This document shows positions 1 to 6,423 of a stretch of DNA of 6,761 bases, piece by piece (the first letter of the stretch is position 1; every line of letters starts with the position of its first letter). A program made the position numbers and the translations under genes. The DNA is from Flavobacteriales bacterium (GTDB taxonomy: Bacteria > Bacteroidota > Bacteroidia > Flavobacteriales_F > PHOS-HE28). Location: NCBI GenBank assembly GCA_024640205.1, contig JAHEFL010000094.1, forward strand, positions 1 to 6,761, read 5' to 3'. A model generated the notes under the pieces. It saw only the letters and a program-made list of their open reading frames with translations, had not been told where the DNA came from and did no database searches.

Positions 1-183
1 TCGCCTCGCAGTCGTGCCTTGATCGAAGAGCTGCGGAAGGACTACGAGGTACGATACAATGCGGGTTGCGAACTGCTTACCGTCCGGCATTATGACGAAG
101 CCACGCTGGAGCAGCTCACCGCAGACCGTGAAGTACTTATTGAGCAGCGCAGCCGGGTCACGGCCCGCTATGTCCTGGCTTGA
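1..183 (+). CDS. Aspartate kinase, C-terminal end (partial, 5' part outside window)
   Basis: An open frame enters at base 1 and runs 60 codons to a TGA at 181-183. The peptide contains YEVRYNAGCELLTVRHYD and then DREVLIEQRSRVTARYVL. From memory this resembles the C-terminal ACT (amino-acid-binding regulatory) region of monofunctional aspartate kinases of Bacteroidota, which end with a strand-helix-strand unit rich in 'LLTIRHY' and 'LLEQRSR'. Such enzymes phosphorylate L-aspartate with ATP as the first step to lysine, threonine and methionine, and the ACT region usually mediates feedback inhibition. The catalytic domain is not in the window, so the assignment rests on this tail only. The gene converges on the GDPD gene, with 9 bases between the stop codons. 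Another ACT-containing enzyme is the main alternative. Confidence 0.6.
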   Translation, partial: SPRSRALIEELRKDYEVRYNAGCELLTVRHYDEATLEQLTADREVLIEQRSRVTARYVLA

Positions 184-212
184 ACCGAGGACCTACTCGC
201 GGCCTTCAAGTT
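177..212. terminator. Possible bidirectional stem-loop at the convergent gene junction
   Basis: CTTGAA at 179-184 is the reverse complement of TTCAAG at 205-210, and CGAG at 186-189 of CTCG at 196-199, leaving a 6-base loop. Two G-T pairs could extend the base (177-178 with 211-212). The hairpin contains the stop codons of both converging genes, the position expected for a shared terminator. Neither side is followed by a T tract, and an asymmetric internal loop (1 against 5 bases) interrupts the stem. It is therefore at best a weak intrinsic terminator. Confidence 0.25.
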
Positions 213-1095
213 CCTCCAACACCCGATCCGGATGGTCGCTGATGATGCCATCCACGCCCATGTCCAACATGCGACGGATGTCCTTCTTTTCGTTCACCGT
301 CCAGACCACCAGCTCGATATCCGCCTTGCGCAGTTTCGTTAGCAGGGCTTTATCCGCAAGCTCGAAGGAAGGACTGTAGATCGCTGGCTTGAAGGATAGA
401 CGTTGCAGGTTGTGATCCACCCCGTCCTTGTTCTCCACCAGCAGTGCGAGAACGATGTCCGGACGCTCGGCGTGGAATGCTTCCAGAATGGCGGTGTCGA
501 AGGATTGGATGATGCAGCGTGAGGCGATCCCGACCGAATCGATGGTCGTGATGATCGCCCTGGCGAACGCAGCAGGCAGGGGTTGATGGACCCCATACCA
601 CGCGCTGTCGCTTTTTACTTCGATGTTATAGGAAGGGCTGGTCATTCCGCTAAACAAGGCGTGTTCATCCGCCATCTCGACCACCTGGCGCAGCGTGGGC
701 TTATAGGTGTGTTGCAGTTTCCGGTCCGGGAACCGCGGGTCGGGTAGGCTGCCACAATCGAAGGTCTGGATCTGCTCCACGCTCAATTGGTGCAGGTTCA
801 ATTTGCGCTCATCGGCGGGATCGATCCCTGTACCATCAGGCCGAAGGCACAACGCCGCCCTCATCCACGGTTCGTGGGATACGATGACCTGTCCGTCGCC
901 GCTCAGCACCACATCCATTTCCAGATGGTCGCAGCCAATTTCCACTGCGGCGAGGAATCCGGGAATGGAATTCTCGGGATACAAGCCAGCGAATCCGCGA
1001 TGACCATGCACGTCGGGGTGTAGATTTTCCATGGGCTGACAGGCGATCAGGATGGTCGTACCGAGGATCAGGCCAATGTGCCGGCTACGAACCAT
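193..1095 (-). CDS. Glycerophosphodiester phosphodiesterase, lipoprotein
   Basis: This 300-residue protein is a GDPD-family phosphodiesterase. Such enzymes hydrolyse glycerophosphodiesters to sn-glycerol 3-phosphate and an alcohol. The fold is a metal-dependent TIM barrel, and the family signature HR...ExD...H is complete: HGHRG at 30-34, PEN at 40-42, EMD at 59-61 and H74 in VSHEP. The conserved NIEVK block (157-161), VVWTVN (263-268) and DGIISDHPD (282-290) follow. The N-terminus is basic and then hydrophobic, ending in a lipobox (LIAC, Cys19), so the protein is probably lipid-anchored on the periplasmic or outer face. The residue after H74 is Glu instead of the commoner Asp, which I recall as usual in this Bacteroidota subgroup. 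The ATG lies inside the end of the dehydrogenase gene (11-base overlap), suggesting coupled translation. The stop is TAG at 195-193. The exact substrate cannot be told. Confidence 0.93.
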   Translation of the reverse strand: MVRSRHIGLILGTTILIACQPMENLHPDVHGHRGFAGLYPENSIPGFLAAVEIGCDHLEMDVVLSGDGQVIVSHEPWMRAALCLRPDGTGIDPADERKLNLHQLSVEQIQTFDCGSLPDPRFPDRKLQHTYKPTLRQVVEMADEHALFSGMTSPSYNIEVKSDSAWYGVHQPLPAAFARAIITTIDSVGIASRCIIQSFDTAILEAFHAERPDIVLALLVENKDGVDHNLQRLSFKPAIYSPSFELADKALLTKLRKADIELVVWTVNEKKDIRRMLDMGVDGIISDHPDRVLEELEGRE

Positions 1096-2032
1096 GATGA
1101 GGGAAGGCGTTGATGATCTTGTTGGCGAGGACGTCGGCCATTTTCACTTGACCCTCGTGCGTGACCCCTGCGATGTGCGGGGTGATCAATACGCGTTCAT
1201 GGGCCATGAGACGCCTCTGGATCAAGGGTTCCAAATGCGGGTCGAGTCCGCTCAGGTCGTTCTTTTCGAATTCCAACACATCCAATCCTGCTGCGATCAC
1301 CCGACCGTGATCGATGGCATCGAGGAGTGCTTCGGTATGGACCACCGGGCCGCGTGAGGTGTTGAGGAACCAGACGGGCCTTCCCAAGCGCAGGAAAAAA
1401 TCCTTGTCGGCATAGTGTTCGGTCTCCTCGTTCAAGGGCAGGTGCAGGCTGATCACGTCGCTTTCGCGGAGCAAGCGGACCAGGGAGCACTCGATGACCC
1501 CTGCGCGATCGAATCCGCTACGGTACTTGTCATGGGCCAGGATGCGGACACCGAAGCCCTTGAGCTTTTCAGCGAATGCGGAGCCCATGTGTCCGTACCC
1601 GATGATGCCCACGGTCTTGCCGTGCAGGTCGGTGCCACGGTTCGGTTCGCGCGACCACAGACCTTGACGGACCTGTGCGTTAGCCCGTACCAAGGCCTTC
1701 ATGAGCGCCAGCAAAAGCATCACGCAGGTCTCTCCCACACCGTCGCGATTTCCCTCCGGGGCGTTCAGGACCTGCACACCATGCTTGAGGCACCAGGGCT
1801 TGTCGATATTCTCGGTTCCGGAGCCCACTCTGGCCACGAAGCGCAGGGAAGGTGCGCACTCCAAAAGTGTGGCGCTCACTGCCCTGCTGCGCACAATGAT
1901 GCCTTCCACATCCTTCAGTGCGGTCCGCAGATCAGCATCGGAGCGGTCCTGAAGCTGTTCACAGATGTGCCCGGCATCTTGGAGCTTTTCCAACAATAAG
2001 GGATGCACGATATCGATGATCGCGATGCGCAC
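1085..2032 (-). CDS. D-2-hydroxyacid dehydrogenase, probably D-3-phosphoglycerate dehydrogenase (short form)
   Basis: This 315-residue NAD-dependent D-2-hydroxyacid dehydrogenase probably oxidises 3-phosphoglycerate in the first step of serine synthesis. The Rossmann motif GYGHMG is at 145-150, and Asp168 near the end of the second strand favours NAD over NADP. The catalytic set is intact: R227 in NTSRGPVV, E256 in LDVLEFEK, and H286 in TPHIAG. The E256 context lacks the usual Glu-Pro, which I recall as normal for the Bacteroidota subfamily. No C-terminal ACT domain is present, so serine feedback of the E. coli SerA kind is not expected. The start is a GTG at 2032-2030, two bases after the mgtE stop, giving MRIAIIDIVHP. 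The frame stays open for another 98 codons upstream, but that part overlaps mgtE out of frame and reads as His/Arg/Gly-rich junk. Glyoxylate, hydroxypyruvate or another 2-hydroxyacid substrate is possible. Confidence 0.9.
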   Translation of the reverse strand: MRIAIIDIVHPLLLEKLQDAGHICEQLQDRSDADLRTALKDVEGIIVRSRAVSATLLECAPSLRFVARVGSGTENIDKPWCLKHGVQVLNAPEGNRDGVGETCVMLLLALMKALVRANAQVRQGLWSREPNRGTDLHGKTVGIIGYGHMGSAFAEKLKGFGVRILAHDKYRSGFDRAGVIECSLVRLLRESDVISLHLPLNEETEHYADKDFFLRLGRPVWFLNTSRGPVVHTEALLDAIDHGRVIAAGLDVLEFEKNDLSGLDPHLEPLIQRRLMAHERVLITPHIAGVTHEGQVKMADVLANKIINAFPHHGS

Positions 2033-2034
2033 GC

Positions 2035-3402
2035 TCAGGGGAACACTTCGTACATCAGGTGCGCTACAGTGAAATAGGTGAGCAACCCGGAGATATCGTT
2101 CAGGGTGGTCACGAAAGGTCCCGTGGCCATGGCGGGATCGATCTTCAACTGTTCCAATAGTAGAGGTATGAGCGTGCCGAACATGGCGGCCGTAAGGATC
2201 ACCGTGAACAGGGCGATGCTCACCGTGTAACTCAGCGCCTGGCTTTGTTGCAGGGCGAGATTGACCAGGAATATGAGGACCCCGCATATGAGCGCCGTGA
2301 GCACGGCCACCCGGAGCTCCTTCCACAGGCGGGCGAATAGATTCACGCCGTCGAGCGTTCCCGCAGCAAGTCCCTGCACCACGATGGCACTGGACTGCAC
2401 CCCGACGTTGCCGGCGGTCGCAGCGATCAACGGCATGAAAAAGGCCATCGTTGGATCGATACGAAGCGCCTCCTCATATTGGGCGATGACCTGGCTGGAA
2501 AGAATACCGCCGGCAAGACCGATCAGCAGCCAGGGGAGGCGGGCGCGCAATTGAACGATCGGGCTATCGGTCGCATCCACGTCCTCACTGATACCACTCG
2601 CCAGTTGGTAGTCCTCGGTGGCTTCCTCGGTCATCACATCCATCACGTCGTCCACGGTGATGCGTCCGATCAGCCGGTCCAGGTCATCCACGACCGGCAG
2701 CACCACGGCGTCGTACTTCTTCATCAGGCTCACCACCTCCTCCACATCGGTGTCCGCTTTCACGCTCACTACATCCGTATCGCAGATGTGCTTGATCAGC
2801 GTGCGTGTGCTTTCCGAGGAGAACAGGAGTTCTTTCAAGGGGAGCACGCCCTCCAACCGATCCTCGCGATCCACCACGTACACCGTGTACACGTCATCCA
2901 CCTCCTTCGCCTGGCGCCGCATTTCGACAATGGCGCGGGCTACGGACCAATCGGTCCGCACCTGCACCAATTCCTTCGCCATCAGCGCACCGGCCGTGCC
3001 TTCCGGGTAGGTCAGCAATTCTTCGAGGTCCTCGCGCTGCTCCTGGTCCTCCAACAGTGCGATCACCTCGCGTTGCTTCTCCTCCGGCAATTCGGACATC
3101 ACGTCCGCCGCGTCGTCCGAATCGATGTGTTCGAGAACATCCTCCGCGATCTCCTTACTGGTAAGCGAGGCCAGCATGTCCTCACGCGTGTCGTCATCGA
3201 GGTCCAGCAGCACATCGGCGGCCTCCTCGGCTTCCAACAAGCGGAACACATACACGGCTTCCTCGTCGCTCAGGCGATCGATGATCGCGGCAATGTCAGC
3301 CGGGTGCAGTTCGCTCAGCAGTTCCTGGACGACGGAATCGCGTCCGTCCGCGACACCCTCGCGGATACTTTCCAGGAACGGTTTGGTGAGCTCGAAGGAC
3401 AT
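2035..3402 (-). CDS. mgtE: Magnesium transporter MgtE
   Basis: This 455-residue inner-membrane Mg2+ channel/transporter has full family architecture. A strongly acidic helical MgtE N domain covers about residues 20-128, followed by two CBS domains (about 135-200 and 201-262). The membrane domain, about 286-455, has five predicted helices starting near 288, 319, 365, 391 and 426. The pore signature PLIAATAGNVGVQ is at 324-336. DPAMATGPFVTTLND at 422-436 carries D436, which matches the pore Mg2+-binding Asp (D432) of the Thermus enzyme. In this family the acidic N and CBS domains bind Mg2+ and close the pore when cytosolic Mg2+ is high. I chose the ATG at 3402-3400 (MSFELTKPFL), a typical N-terminus. 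An in-frame TTG at 3456 would add 18 atypical residues. The gene follows rsmA by 80 bases that hold nested inverted repeats, so it may have its own control while lying in the same transcript. Confidence 0.95.
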   Translation of the reverse strand: MSFELTKPFLESIREGVADGRDSVVQELLSELHPADIAAIIDRLSDEEAVYVFRLLEAEEAADVLLDLDDDTREDMLASLTSKEIAEDVLEHIDSDDAADVMSELPEEKQREVIALLEDQEQREDLEELLTYPEGTAGALMAKELVQVRTDWSVARAIVEMRRQAKEVDDVYTVYVVDREDRLEGVLPLKELLFSSESTRTLIKHICDTDVVSVKADTDVEEVVSLMKKYDAVVLPVVDDLDRLIGRITVDDVMDVMTEEATEDYQLASGISEDVDATDSPIVQLRARLPWLLIGLAGGILSSQVIAQYEEALRIDPTMAFFMPLIAATAGNVGVQSSAIVVQGLAAGTLDGVNLFARLWKELRVAVLTALICGVLIFLVNLALQQSQALSYTVSIALFTVILTAAMFGTLIPLLLEQLKIDPAMATGPFVTTLNDISGLLTYFTVAHLMYEVFP

Positions 3403-3404
3403 GA

Positions 3405-3493
3405 CCGGAAAGAACCGTTGGAGACATGACGATCCCAGGTTCAAGGATCGCCCCAACGGAGCCCGGCGAAGCTACGAAGAGCCTACTTTCCGG
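3405..3493 (-). promoter_or_regulatory. Structured mgtE leader: three nested inverted repeats
   Basis: In the minus-strand sense, CCGGAAAG (3493-3486, last codons of rsmA) is complementary to CTTTCCGG (3412-3405, ending two bases before the mgtE ATG). Inside it, CCGTTGG (3459-3453) matches CCAACGG (3421-3415). Directly abutting that, GGCGATCC (3452-3445) matches GGATCGTC (3435-3428) with one G-U pair. The inner two stems form one 15-pair arm with a 9-base loop (3444-3436) and a single 6-base bulge (3427-3422). The outer stem encloses the rsmA stop codon and the bases where a ribosome would start mgtE. It might be a translational coupling or regulatory leader. A terminator/attenuator is an alternative, as TTCTTT follows the arm. 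It does not look like the known ykoK (M-box) Mg2+ riboswitch, which is much larger. The repeats are seen directly; the function is inferred. Confidence 0.35.
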
Positions 3494-4256
3494 CAGCCTG
3501 CGTGAGCACGATGAAATCGTCCACGGAAAGCCGCTCCGCCCGCAGTCCGGCATAGGCTTCCGGAACACGATCCTTCAATTCCGGTAACGCTTTCAATGCG
3601 TTGTTCAAGGTCTTGCGTCGTTGGTTGAAGGCGGTCTTCACCACACGCCGGAACAAGGCTTCATCGCAGGGTAGTTCTTTCATTTCGTTCCGTTGCAGGC
3701 GGATCACCGCACTGCGCACCTTGGGTGGCGGAACAAAGGAGCCCGGCTCCACGGTGATCAGGTGCTCCACCCGGTAAAATGCCTGTACCAGCACGCTGGT
3801 GATGCCGTATACCCTGCTCCCCGGAGCGGCATGGATGCGGTCGGCGACCTCCTTCTGGAACATGCCCACCACCTCGGTGCACCTGTCCTTGTTCGCCAAT
3901 ACTTGGAACATGATCTGGGTGCTGATGTTGTACGGGAAATTGCCGATGATGGCAAAGGGGCGGGGAAAGCGTTCCTTCAAGTCGAGCTTCAGGAAATCCG
4001 CGAATATCAGGCGTTCCTTGAGCTCCGGGAAATGCTCGAACACATGGGCACCAGCCTCCCGGTCCAGTTCGACACACCAGAGTTCGATGTCCTCGCGACC
4101 GATCAGATGCCGTGTGAGGGCACCCGTTCCGGGTCCCACCTCGATCACATCCCGATAGCCTCCATGATGGGTCAGGGCTTCCGTGATCGCCAGGGCGATG
4201 TCATCATCCTTCAGGAAGTGCTGTCCAAAGCGCTTCTTGGCCCGGACTCCTTTCAT
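3483..4256 (-). CDS. rsmA: 16S rRNA (adenine-N6,N6)-dimethyltransferase RsmA/KsgA
   Basis: This 257-residue cytoplasmic enzyme dimethylates two adjacent adenines (A1518 and A1519, E. coli numbering) near the 3' end of 16S rRNA using S-adenosylmethionine, late in 30S assembly. Hallmarks in order are KKRFGQHFL (7-15), SAM motif I EVGPGTGALT (39-48), an acidic SAM-ribose contact E63, the catalytic motif NFPYNIS (106-112), FQKEVADRI (133-141), FVPPPKVRSAV (174-184) and FNQRRKTL near residue 213. Length is normal and no key residue is missing. The ATG overlaps the TGA of the DUF4286 gene as ATGA (4256-4253), so translation is probably coupled. The stop is TAG at 3485-3483, and the last codons form one arm of the outer inverted repeat before mgtE. 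Confidence 0.96.
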   Translation of the reverse strand: MKGVRAKKRFGQHFLKDDDIALAITEALTHHGGYRDVIEVGPGTGALTRHLIGREDIELWCVELDREAGAHVFEHFPELKERLIFADFLKLDLKERFPRPFAIIGNFPYNISTQIMFQVLANKDRCTEVVGMFQKEVADRIHAAPGSRVYGITSVLVQAFYRVEHLITVEPGSFVPPPKVRSAVIRLQRNEMKELPCDEALFRRVVKTAFNQRRKTLNNALKALPELKDRVPEAYAGLRAERLSVDDFIVLTQAAGK

Positions 4257-4561
4257 GTCGGATGAACGAGTTCGAGCAGGGTCCGAAAGGCCACGAACCT
4301 ACCACCGAAACGTTCTGCAGCGTCCGCTTGTAATCGTGGTGCGTGTTCCGCGCTGTAGCGCTGATAATGGGCCATGTCCACGGCCGAATACTGGATGGCA
4401 TAGGTGATCCCCCCTTCATCCTCCGCGAGCACCCTGTGCATGCGACTTTCCACGAAGAGGCCGGTGGCCATCACATCGGGAATGTGGGTCTCCTTCATCC
4501 ACACGAGCCAGGCGTCGTGCGCATCGTGATCGATGTTGACCGTGACGTTGTAAATGATCAT
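4253..4561 (-). CDS. DUF4286 family protein, function unknown
   Basis: This 102-residue soluble protein starts MIIYNVTVNIDHDAHDAWL and contains WMKETHIPDVMATG, VESRMHRVL, ITYAIQYSAVD, HAPRLQADAAERFG and FVAFRTLLE. I recognise this as DUF4286, a small family found mainly in Bacteroidota. There is no signal peptide or membrane segment. The predicted order is strand (2-10), helix (15-33), strand (36-46), strand (51-60), helix (64-86), strand (88-98). That beta-alpha-beta-beta-alpha-beta order fits a ferredoxin-like or dimeric alpha/beta-barrel fold, but this is inference from pattern and not a family annotation. Invariant-looking polar residues include H26, R40, H72 and R75. Both ends overlap neighbours by ATGA, with the TPR gene upstream and rsmA downstream, so it is translated in step with RsmA. 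A role linked to rRNA modification or ribosome maturation is possible but unproven. Confidence 0.88.
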   Translation of the reverse strand: MIIYNVTVNIDHDAHDAWLVWMKETHIPDVMATGLFVESRMHRVLAEDEGGITYAIQYSAVDMAHYQRYSAEHAPRLQADAAERFGGRFVAFRTLLELVHPT

Positions 4562-6423
4562 GGCTGGCCGGCCGGGGGTATACGGTCCGGTTCCACCCCG
4601 GGTACGGTCACGTCGCCCCGTAATTTCCTGTAATGGTCGCGCGCCGCAGGCACGAAAATGCTTCCGGTGTGCTCGAACATGAGTTTTTCGTAGTAGCTCA
4701 TTGCTTGTTCCGGGTCGAGCAGCTTTTCCTCGTAGGTGAGTCCCAGATCAAGTAGCGCATTGTCCACCAGGATGTCCAGGGGATATAATTCCAGGACTTT
4801 CTCCAGGTAGCCCACGGCTTCCGTGAAGCGATGTCTCTCATAGGCGATCCGGAAGCGCTCGTACAGGACATCATCACCCAATGAATGGATGGGGTACTCG
4901 ATCGTGAGGGTGTCCAATACGGCAAGGGCCTCATCGTAGCGATGTTGGATGCGCAGGAGTTCGGCCCGGGCGAAAAAGCTGAGCGGAACGCTGTTGCTAT
5001 CCAACGCCAGATTGTCCGTGATGCGCAGGGAAAGTTCCATGGCATCATTGGCGATGAGCTTGCTGGTGCTGGCTTTCAGGACGCTCAGCTGGGCTTGGGC
5101 CCATAGGAAGTCCCCTGCATAGAAGGAGACCTTGGCGTTCCGCAAGCGTGCCTCATGTCCGATCACATCGTACTTGAAGTCGAGGTCCACTTGCGAGTAG
5201 AAGAGCGAGGCTTCCCAGATATCCCCTTTCAAGAGGTGGATATCCCCCAGTTCCAACTTCAGCCTTGCCTGCGTTTTAGGGTCGAGTCCCGGAATGGCGA
5301 TCCCGCCTTCCAAAAGGGCGATGGCTTCTTCGTGCTGGTTCAAATGATAGGCCTTGAGGTAAGCTCTGTCGCGCAGCATTTCCACGGTGTTCCGACCCAG
5401 CCCCAATTCCTCAATAGTGTTCGCCATGCGCAGGTCCAGCTCCTGCAATTCCTCCAACGTCGGTTCCGGCTTGGTGGTCACCTGGACGTACTGCGTTTTC
5501 ACCGCACCGATCCGTGCCTGGATGTAGTTGGCATCGTTCCGGCCAAGGCTCAGCACATATTCATAGCATTTGAAAGCGGTGGCGTGATCACCATTGGCGA
5601 GCGCGATGCGGGCCAACTCCATCAACCGCGTACCCCCTTCATCGAAGCGCTTGTCCATGGCACGGCTCTGCACGAACGCCGAGTTCATGTCCTTTTGCTG
5701 GATGTACATCCAGATCAATAGCTCCTGATAAATGGTGGTCGAGGGATCGCGTTGGATGCGCCGCAACAGTTCGGTCCGCAAGATCTCGGACCGGCTGTCC
5801 GCTACTTCCAGGTCCATATAGCGTGACAAGGCATTCTGCACCGCTTGCATATAGGCTTCGTTCACTGCGAGAAGATCCATGTAGGCGTTCACCATCTTGG
5901 GCACATCACCCTGCATGGCGTACAGGTTGGCGATCTCGTAGTGGAAGGTCTGGCCATCACGCAGCATCCGTTGGCCTCGTTCGTAGGCCTCCAATGCCAG
6001 AGGCAGTTCGTTCACACGGATGAAGGCGTTCGCCGTGCCGCGCACGCTCCCTTGATCGCCGCGCATCAACTTCAGCGCTTTATCGAATTCCTTCACGGCA
6101 TCGTCATCCTTGCCTGCTGTACGGTAAATGCTACCCAGGTCGATGAAGTACCGCGGATCATCCTTACGGCGCTTCATGCGATCCTTCACCAGCTTTTCGG
6201 CCGCGTTCAGGTCGTTCAGACCGAGGTAGCTTTTCAGCAGTTGCTCGTAGTAGAAGTCTGTCGGCTGCTCGTCGTACAGCTTCTCGAAATACAGAATGGC
6301 GCGTTCGTAATCGCCCTGCTGGAAATAGTGCGCGGCCAATTGCTCATCGGCACCGGGTTGGGCCATCATCCGACCCGGTATCAGGGCGAGGAGCAGGACG
6401 AACCAAGGGACAAGGCGCATCAT
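4558..6423 (-). CDS. Exported tetratricopeptide-repeat protein
   Basis: This 621-residue protein has a signal peptide: Arg3, a hydrophobic stretch at 4-16, and likely cleavage after MMA (A21|Q22). The mature part is nearly all helical hairpins of TPR type, for example 26-59 (HYFQQGDYERAILYFEKLY) and 91-124 (DLGSIYRTAGKDDDAVKEF). A central block around 412-465 with FKYDVIGHEARLRNAK and LKASTSKLIANDA is unusually specific and resembles a conserved family of Bacteroidota TPR proteins. The C-terminal TPRs around 520-600 end in RKLRGD, followed by a Pro-rich tail (PGVEPDRIPPAGQP). It is likely a periplasmic scaffold; partner unknown. There is no lipobox Cys. The start ATG overlaps the preceding gene's stop as ATGA (6423-6420). 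A second ATG follows at once, so the protein may start one residue later. Its 3' end overlaps the DUF4286 start by ATGA. Confidence 0.9.
   Translation of the reverse strand: MMRLVPWFVLLLALIPGRMMAQPGADEQLAAHYFQQGDYERAILYFEKLYDEQPTDFYYEQLLKSYLGLNDLNAAEKLVKDRMKRRKDDPRYFIDLGSIYRTAGKDDDAVKEFDKALKLMRGDQGSVRGTANAFIRVNELPLALEAYERGQRMLRDGQTFHYEIANLYAMQGDVPKMVNAYMDLLAVNEAYMQAVQNALSRYMDLEVADSRSEILRTELLRRIQRDPSTTIYQELLIWMYIQQKDMNSAFVQSRAMDKRFDEGGTRLMELARIALANGDHATAFKCYEYVLSLGRNDANYIQARIGAVKTQYVQVTTKPEPTLEELQELDLRMANTIEELGLGRNTVEMLRDRAYLKAYHLNQHEEAIALLEGGIAIPGLDPKTQARLKLELGDIHLLKGDIWEASLFYSQVDLDFKYDVIGHEARLRNAKVSFYAGDFLWAQAQLSVLKASTSKLIANDAMELSLRITDNLALDSNSVPLSFFARAELLRIQHRYDEALAVLDTLTIEYPIHSLGDDVLYERFRIAYERHRFTEAVGYLEKVLELYPLDILVDNALLDLGLTYEEKLLDPEQAMSYYEKLMFEHTGSIFVPAARDHYRKLRGDVTVPGVEPDRIPPAGQP

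Noticed and set aside
59..379. Plus-strand open frame of 106 codons at the left edge
   Set aside because: It overlaps the aspartate kinase tail in another frame and then the GDPD gene antisense; Ser/Arg-rich with no domain.
1415..1999. Plus-strand open frame of 194 codons opposite the dehydrogenase
   Set aside because: Also in register with the dehydrogenase codons on the other strand, with no recognisable domain; a shadow of a gene with full family motifs.
2479..3429. Long plus-strand open frame (316 codons, very His/Val/Leu-rich) opposite mgtE
   Set aside because: It is exactly in codon register with mgtE on the other strand. In GC-rich DNA the codons TTA, CTA and TCA are rare in mgtE, so antisense stops are absent. 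Val GTG becomes His, Asp becomes Val and Glu GAG becomes Leu, which explains its composition.
3403..3482. Bacteroidota-type promoter in the rsmA-mgtE spacer (TAGCTTCG in the minus-strand sense resembles TAnnTTTG)
   Set aside because: One mismatch in the -7 element and no TTTG-like -33 element at the right distance, so I do not call a promoter.
3693..4265. Plus-strand open frame of 190 codons opposite rsmA
   Set aside because: It is in register with rsmA, whose motifs are complete; no family features in the antisense reading.
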